DNA of 26,374 nucleotides. Origin: Udaeobacter sp046731855 (GTDB lineage: Bacteria > Verrucomicrobiota > Verrucomicrobiia > Chthoniobacterales > UBA10450). Where the stretch lies: contig JBKPLX010000020.1 in NCBI GenBank assembly GCA_046731855.1, positions 1-26,374 of the forward strand, written 5' to 3'. The position numbers and the translations under genes are program-made. This document shows positions 22,569-26,374 of the stretch, piece after piece (position 1 is the first letter of the stretch; each line of letters begins with the position of its first letter). The notes beneath the pieces were generated by a model that did not search any database, had not been told where the DNA came from, and was given only the letters and a program-made list of their open reading frames with translations.

Positions 22569-24193
22569 GCCGCGACTGCGAGCGGGTTTACCGCGGCGAT
22601 CCGACGCACGGTTTTGTGACGCTGGAAGTAACCAATGAGCGCATCACGGGTTTGCACCGGATGCAGGATACAATTGGCCTCCGGTCGCCCGAGAAATGCG
22701 CGCAATTTCATGAAATGATGGCCGCCGCTGCGCGCATCGAAACTGTTAAACGCGATGACGTATTTCTTGTTGCGATCCAGAGGCTCCCGGTTGGCAAGGG
22801 TGATTGAGACAATTTTACAGCCGTGGCCCCGACCTTCGGTTTGCATTTCGAAGCCAAGCAAGTTGCGCTTCTCATGGCTAGCGAACACTTCCTCCATCGC
22901 AGTTTTTATTTCTTCTGGCGACAGTTGTGCCGTCACAATGTAGTTCTCGTAAGGGATTATGTTCCAGATGTCGTTAACCTTTTTCAGACCGGGAAGCAAA
23001 TCGGCCTTATCATCGAACGTCCCGTGCATGGCGCCATCAACGGATACGCTTCGTTCCTTCAACATTTCGATGATTGCCGCCCCGATCAGCCTCTCGACGT
23101 CGCTCGGTCGGCCAGGGTGACTTCCACCCCGCAGTGTCTCGGCCAGGTCGCCAATCGGCTCGTACAGCGCGGTCTTCGATTCGGCGAGCTGCGGCATCGC
23201 CCGTGAAAGAATCATCTGATCAAAGCCGAAGCGGTTATCCATCAGCTCGCACATCGCTTCGCGGCGCAGCAACTTCTTTGAGTTGCGATCGAAAAGAAGG
23301 TCGACGCGCCCCACGTGAATCCCGAAATGATCTGCCTGGGTAAACAACACGCCATTCGTTAGCCGTCTTGGGATGTCCTGGTGCGTATGCCCGGCAATGA
23401 ACACTGCCATTCCCGGAAATTCCGAAGTTAGCGCCATCACCGTATTGGCAAAGTCATCGCCACCCGTGCGCGTCTTGAGTCCCATATGACCGGTCAACAC
23501 GATCACGTCCGCGCCTCGGCTCTTGGCGCTCGCAACCGCGCGCCGAACCGCCTCGACCGGATATCGAAAATCAAGTCCCCGGGTAAGTTCCGGCCAAAGC
23601 CAAAACGGCATCCCCGGCGTGGTGACACCGATGATCGCGACCTTGATTCCCGCAACTTCATTCACAATGAGCGGCTGAATTTTTGCAAACGGGTGCTTCG
23701 CATCTGAGAATTCGCCGGCCAGTCTTCCTTCCATCAGCATGTTCGCAGCAAGCACCGGCATGTTTGATTGTTGCAACGCATGTTCGAAGCACTCCATCCC
23801 CCAATCGAATTCATGATTGCCGACGACCCACGCGTCGTATTTAAGGTGGTTGAGCAGCTCAATCATCAGCGCGCCTTTGTTTCGGAGGCTGACGTCAGTG
23901 CCCTGATATACATCCCCGATATCGATCAAGATCGAATTGGGATTTTCTCGTTGCCAGCGCCGGATTTGCGTCGCGCAACGCGCCAATCCGCCGCGATCTG
24001 GATTTCCGTCGTAGTCGGAGGTTGGCAGGATGTGACCGTGCAAATCTGTCGTGTGCAAGATCGAAATACAAACCGTATCGGGAATGAGCGTAGCAGCGGC
24101 ACCCCCGAGCGCCGGTACGGCGCTAACCAGTCCCGCCCGGCCGGCGAGTTTCAAAAACTCCCGGCGAGTCCACGATGTGTGCGCGTCAAACAT
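22565..24193 (-). CDS. 5'-nucleotidase/2',3'-cyclic phosphodiesterase family, Tat-exported
   Basis: A 542-aa two-domain metallophosphatase. The N-terminus has a Tat signal (TRREFLKLAG, twin Arg at 10-11) followed by a hydrophobic segment. The metallophosphoesterase domain (about 40-330) has the metal motifs ILHTTDLHGH, IDIGDVYQGT, VVGNHEFDWG, LTGHMG and IAGHTHQDIP. The C-terminal 5'-nucleotidase domain (about 360-520) has NDIWNIIPYENYIVTAQL and VIAFNSFDARSGG(H)H, the substrate-binding block. Members dephosphorylate nucleotides in the periplasm to salvage nucleosides and phosphate. It overlaps the downstream TonB-C gene by four nt and is divergent from the FAD oxidoreductase gene. Confidence 0.93.
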   Translation of the reverse strand: MFDAHTSWTRREFLKLAGRAGLVSAVPALGGAAATLIPDTVCISILHTTDLHGHILPTSDYDGNPDRGGLARCATQIRRWQRENPNSILIDIGDVYQGTDVSLRNKGALMIELLNHLKYDAWVVGNHEFDWGMECFEHALQQSNMPVLAANMLMEGRLAGEFSDAKHPFAKIQPLIVNEVAGIKVAIIGVTTPGMPFWLWPELTRGLDFRYPVEAVRRAVASAKSRGADVIVLTGHMGLKTRTGGDDFANTVMALTSEFPGMAVFIAGHTHQDIPRRLTNGVLFTQADHFGIHVGRVDLLFDRNSKKLLRREAMCELMDNRFGFDQMILSRAMPQLAESKTALYEPIGDLAETLRGGSHPGRPSDVERLIGAAIIEMLKERSVSVDGAMHGTFDDKADLLPGLKKVNDIWNIIPYENYIVTAQLSPEEIKTAMEEVFASHEKRNLLGFEMQTEGRGHGCKIVSITLANREPLDRNKKYVIAFNSFDARSGGHHFMKLRAFLGRPEANCILHPVQTRDALIGYFQRHKTVRRIAAVNPLAVAA

Positions 24194-24301
24194 CGCTTAT
24201 TTCAATGGGGAAACATACTAGCGCTGCGACGGCCAGTATCTCAATGAAAATGCTAAGACTTCGCTGTCTTGACCGTAAGGCCGTTTGGCTGACACTTCGT
24301 C

Positions 24302-25681
24302 ATGCTTAACGAGAATACGATCGCCGATTTCAAAGCGAACCTTCGTGGCAGACTGATTGAACCGGGTGACAAGGATTACGATGAAGCCCGCAAGGTGCAC
24401 AACGGAATGATCCACAAAAAGCCGCGGCTGATTGCCCGTTGTGCGGACGTGGCGGACGTCATTAGCTCCGTGAACTTCGGTAGAGAGAACGATTTGCTTG
24501 TCGCGATCCGCAGCGGTGGACATAACGCGGGAGGCCTGGGAATTTGCGACGATGGATTGGTCATCGACCTCAACCCGATAAAATATACGCGTGTCGATCC
24601 AGAAGCGCGCACGGTCACTGTTGGGGGCGGATGCACATGGGGCGACGTCGATCACGCGACGCATGTTTTTGGGCTTGCGACCCCAAGCGGAATCATTTCC
24701 ACGACCGGCGTTGGCGGGTTGACTTTGGGCGGTGGAGTGGGACACCTCACGCGTAAATGCGGATTGAGCATCGATAACCTCCTCTCAGCTGATGTCGTAT
24801 TGGCCAATGGCAATTTTGTTAAAGCCAACGCCGATGAAAATTCCGACTTGTACTGGGCGCTCCGCGGCGGCGGCGGAAACTTCGGGGTCGTCACGTCGTT
24901 TACGTTCAAGCTGCACCCGGTCGATATGATCTATGGCGGTCCAACTCTCTACGAGCTAAGCGAAGCAGCCGACGTGATGAAGTGGTATCGCGACTTTATT
25001 GCTGCGGCGCCTGATGATTTGAATGGCTTTTTTGCCTTTCTCACCGTGCCGCCCGCCCCGCCGTTCCCCGAGCATCTGCATATGAAAAAAATGTGCGGCA
25101 TTGTGTGGGCATACGCGGGCCCCCAAGAAAGCGCGGAGAAAACATTCGAGCCAATCCGGGCCTTCAAAAAACCTGCTTTGGATTTTGTCGGTCCGCTGCC
25201 GCAACCAGCGTTACAAAGCATGTTCGATGCGCTTTATCCTCCGGGCTTGCAGTGGTATTGGCGCGCGGATTTCGTCAACGAGTTAAGCGACGACGCGATT
25301 GCCAAGCACATTCCCTTTGGGGAGGCGCTTCCATCGATGCATTCCACCATGCATATGTATCCGATCGATGGCGCGGCGTCGCGTATCGGCAAGAACGATA
25401 CTGCCTGGAATTATCGCGACGCCAAATGGGCACAGGTGATGGTCGGAGTTGATCCCGACCCGGCGAATAACGAGAAAATCATCTCATGGACGAAGAGTTA
25501 TTACGATGCGCTTCATCCGTACTCAGCTGGCGGAGCGTACGTAAACTTCCTAATGGGTGATGAAGGCGGAGAACGCGTGAAAAAAACCTACGGTGATAAT
25601 TACCAGCGACTGGTCGAGATCAAAAACAAATACGATCCCGATAATTTCTTTCGAGTGAACCAAAACATTAAGCCGAGTTAG
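24302..25681 (+). CDS. FAD-dependent oxidoreductase, berberine-bridge (BBE/6-HDNO) type
   Basis: A 459-aa cytosolic flavoenzyme of the vanillyl-alcohol-oxidase superfamily. The PCMH FAD domain (about 35-210) has AIRSGGHNAGG with His74, the usual 8-alpha-histidyl flavin attachment site, and GGVGHLTRKCGLSIDNLLSADVV, the conserved pyrophosphate-binding block. The position where bicovalent BBE enzymes carry a second, cysteinyl attachment reads GIISTTGVGG (130-139) without Cys, so a single His link is expected, as in 6-hydroxynicotine oxidase. The BBE C-terminal segment (YKNKYDPDNFFRVNQNI-type) is intact. There is no signal peptide and no Shine-Dalgarno. Substrate unknown; sugars, alkaloid-like or phenolic compounds are possible. 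Confidence 0.93.
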   Translation: MLNENTIADFKANLRGRLIEPGDKDYDEARKVHNGMIHKKPRLIARCADVADVISSVNFGRENDLLVAIRSGGHNAGGLGICDDGLVIDLNPIKYTRVDPEARTVTVGGGCTWGDVDHATHVFGLATPSGIISTTGVGGLTLGGGVGHLTRKCGLSIDNLLSADVVLANGNFVKANADENSDLYWALRGGGGNFGVVTSFTFKLHPVDMIYGGPTLYELSEAADVMKWYRDFIAAAPDDLNGFFAFLTVPPAPPFPEHLHMKKMCGIVWAYAGPQESAEKTFEPIRAFKKPALDFVGPLPQPALQSMFDALYPPGLQWYWRADFVNELSDDAIAKHIPFGEALPSMHSTMHMYPIDGAASRIGKNDTAWNYRDAKWAQVMVGVDPDPANNEKIISWTKSYYDALHPYSAGGAYVNFLMGDEGGERVKKTYGDNYQRLVEIKNKYDPDNFFRVNQNIKPS

Positions 25682-25719
25682 TTGTAGCGGCGCCAGCCGC
25701 GGCGAGCGCCGAATCTAGA

Positions 25720-25742
25720 GCCCGGTCCGCGTAGAACCGGGC
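25720..25742. terminator. hairpin GCCCGGT-N9-ACCGGGC after the FAD oxidoreductase gene
   Basis: A perfect 7-bp stem (25720-25726 and 25736-25742) with a 9-nt loop lies 39 nt after the stop. Just before it, GCGGCGCCAGCCGCGGCGAG (from 25687) forms further GC-rich pairings. No T-run follows. It may end the oxidoreductase transcript or be a GC-rich dispersed repeat. Confidence 0.45.
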
Positions 25743-25813
25743 CGCCGGCGTAGTTACGAAGGCGTTACTAATTTCAGTTTTGAAATCGCGTTCGATCACG
25801 TGGATTCTGGCCG

Positions 25814-26326
25814 ATGACTGCTGACGAGTTAAGATCACTGCAGGCGCCGCTAAAGGCGCAGTACCGCGAGCATCCTGAAACGGCGTTGCTCACGCTCCGT
25901 GCAGAAGGGCGAATCGGCGAAAACATCACCTGTAAAATCGAAACCGGAAAGGCGCGTGTTGAAGCTGGACTTCATCCGGCAACAGGCGGCGATGGCCAGA
26001 GCGCATGTTCGGCGGACATGCTGCTCGAAGCGCTGGTCGGTTGCGCGGGCGTTACGCTAAGCGCGGTCGCCACCGCTCTGAACATTTCTTTGCGCGGCGC
26101 GACGATCCGAGCGGAAGGCGATCTCGATTTTCGTGGCACGCTCGGCGTTTCCAAAGACTTACCCGTTGGGTTTAAAGAAATTCGCCTGAATTTCGATTTA
26201 GATACAGACGCCACCGATGAACAGGTCGCCAAACTAATTCGTCTGGCAGAGCGCTATTGCGTCGTTTACCAAACGCTAAGCCAACCGGCCACGATCAGCG
26301 TTTTGCATCGGGTAATATCGCGCTAA
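25814..26326 (+). CDS. OsmC/Ohr-family protein
   Basis: A 170-aa cytosolic protein. The core SADMLLEALVGCAGVTLSAVATAL places Cys77 in the conserved helix position, and AERYCVVYQTLSQPATISV places the partner Cys149. Both redox-active cysteines of the peroxidase mechanism (reduction of organic hydroperoxides) are therefore present. The N-terminal extension of about 35 residues before the first strand, and the PL-less helix, resemble the wider OsmC-like branch rather than classical Ohr. The start is ATG 25814 without a Shine-Dalgarno. Substrate and inducer are unknown. The next gene starts only 12 nt later, so they form an operon. Confidence 0.92.
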   Translation: MTADELRSLQAPLKAQYREHPETALLTLRAEGRIGENITCKIETGKARVEAGLHPATGGDGQSACSADMLLEALVGCAGVTLSAVATALNISLRGATIRAEGDLDFRGTLGVSKDLPVGFKEIRLNFDLDTDATDEQVAKLIRLAERYCVVYQTLSQPATISVLHRVISR

Positions 26327-26338
26327 AATCTCCCCGCT

Positions 26339-26374
26339 ATGCCGTTATACATGGACATTCACAGTCTTCCAGAG
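26339..26374 (+). CDS. start of a probable DUF4242 (nickel-binding-like) protein, cut by window edge
   Basis: Twelve codons are visible (MPLYMDIHSLPE). The opening PLYMDxH is characteristic of DUF4242 proteins, small ferredoxin-like-fold proteins related to a Streptomyces nickel-binding protein. It begins 12 nt after the OsmC stop, on the same strand. The fragment is too short for a firm family call. Confidence 0.5.
   Translation, partial: MPLYMDIHSLPE

Noticed and set aside
24269..24297. TTGACC-N17-ACACTT promoter for the FAD oxidoreductase
   Set aside because: The -10 matches only three of six bases and the start point would fall inside the coding region.
25753..25768. GTTAC-GAAGGC-GTTAC near the OsmC gene as a third operator dyad
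   Set aside because: The two GTTAC copies are direct, not inverted, so it is not the same site type.

Overview
This 26.4 kb window looks like chromosomal DNA of a free-living, probably soil, Gram-negative bacterium. It has outer-membrane, periplasmic and Tat-exported proteins, moderate-to-high GC, and many genes without a clear Shine-Dalgarno. Gene content and intergenic repeats best fit Verrucomicrobiota (Chthoniobacterales/Spartobacteria-like) or Acidobacteriota; this is an inference, with no 16S or marker phylogeny available. I see no phage, transposase, CRISPR array or recognised defence island. The window is mostly housekeeping genes plus envelope proteins of unknown function.

Left part (1-6.5 kb): a truncated DMT/EamA-type exporter and a LysE/RhtB exporter (minus), with a micro-ORF overlapping the LysE start, then a DUF423 membrane protein (plus). 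Next come an MscS-type channel fused to a cyclic-nucleotide-binding domain, a K+-independent-type H+-translocating pyrophosphatase and a metallo-beta-lactamase-fold hydrolase. A repeat-rich spacer and a tRNA-Gln(CTG) follow.

Accessory part (6.5-10.8 kb): a 63-aa small protein and a Pro-rich anchored protein of unknown function (minus), a sparse gap, then a secreted CHRD-domain protein (minus). This is divergent from a two-gene operon (plus) encoding a periplasmic YceI-family lipid-binding protein and an outer-membrane beta-barrel with a CxxCH haem motif. The 413-bp divergent spacer carries two dyads of the same form, GTAAC-N6-GTTAC. This is the best candidate for an undescribed co-regulated envelope system.

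Middle (10.8-18.6 kb): tadA (minus) divergent from acetyl-CoA synthetase (plus); a membrane-anchored coiled-coil protein 8 nt before a VanX-type D,D-dipeptidase; a small 4-TM protein bracketed by two REP-like elements in opposite orientation; an APC transporter; and a bidirectional terminator that overlaps two convergent stop codons.

Right part (18.2-26.4 kb): a minus-strand run in transcription order of P1/DmpA peptidase, 3-methyladenine DNA glycosylase, mnmA, REP-like hairpin and cutA. A second minus-strand pair encodes a Tat-exported 5'-nucleotidase family enzyme overlapping by ATGA a TonB-C-domain protein. On the plus strand are a BBE-type FAD oxidoreductase, an OsmC-family protein and the first codons of a probable DUF4242 protein.
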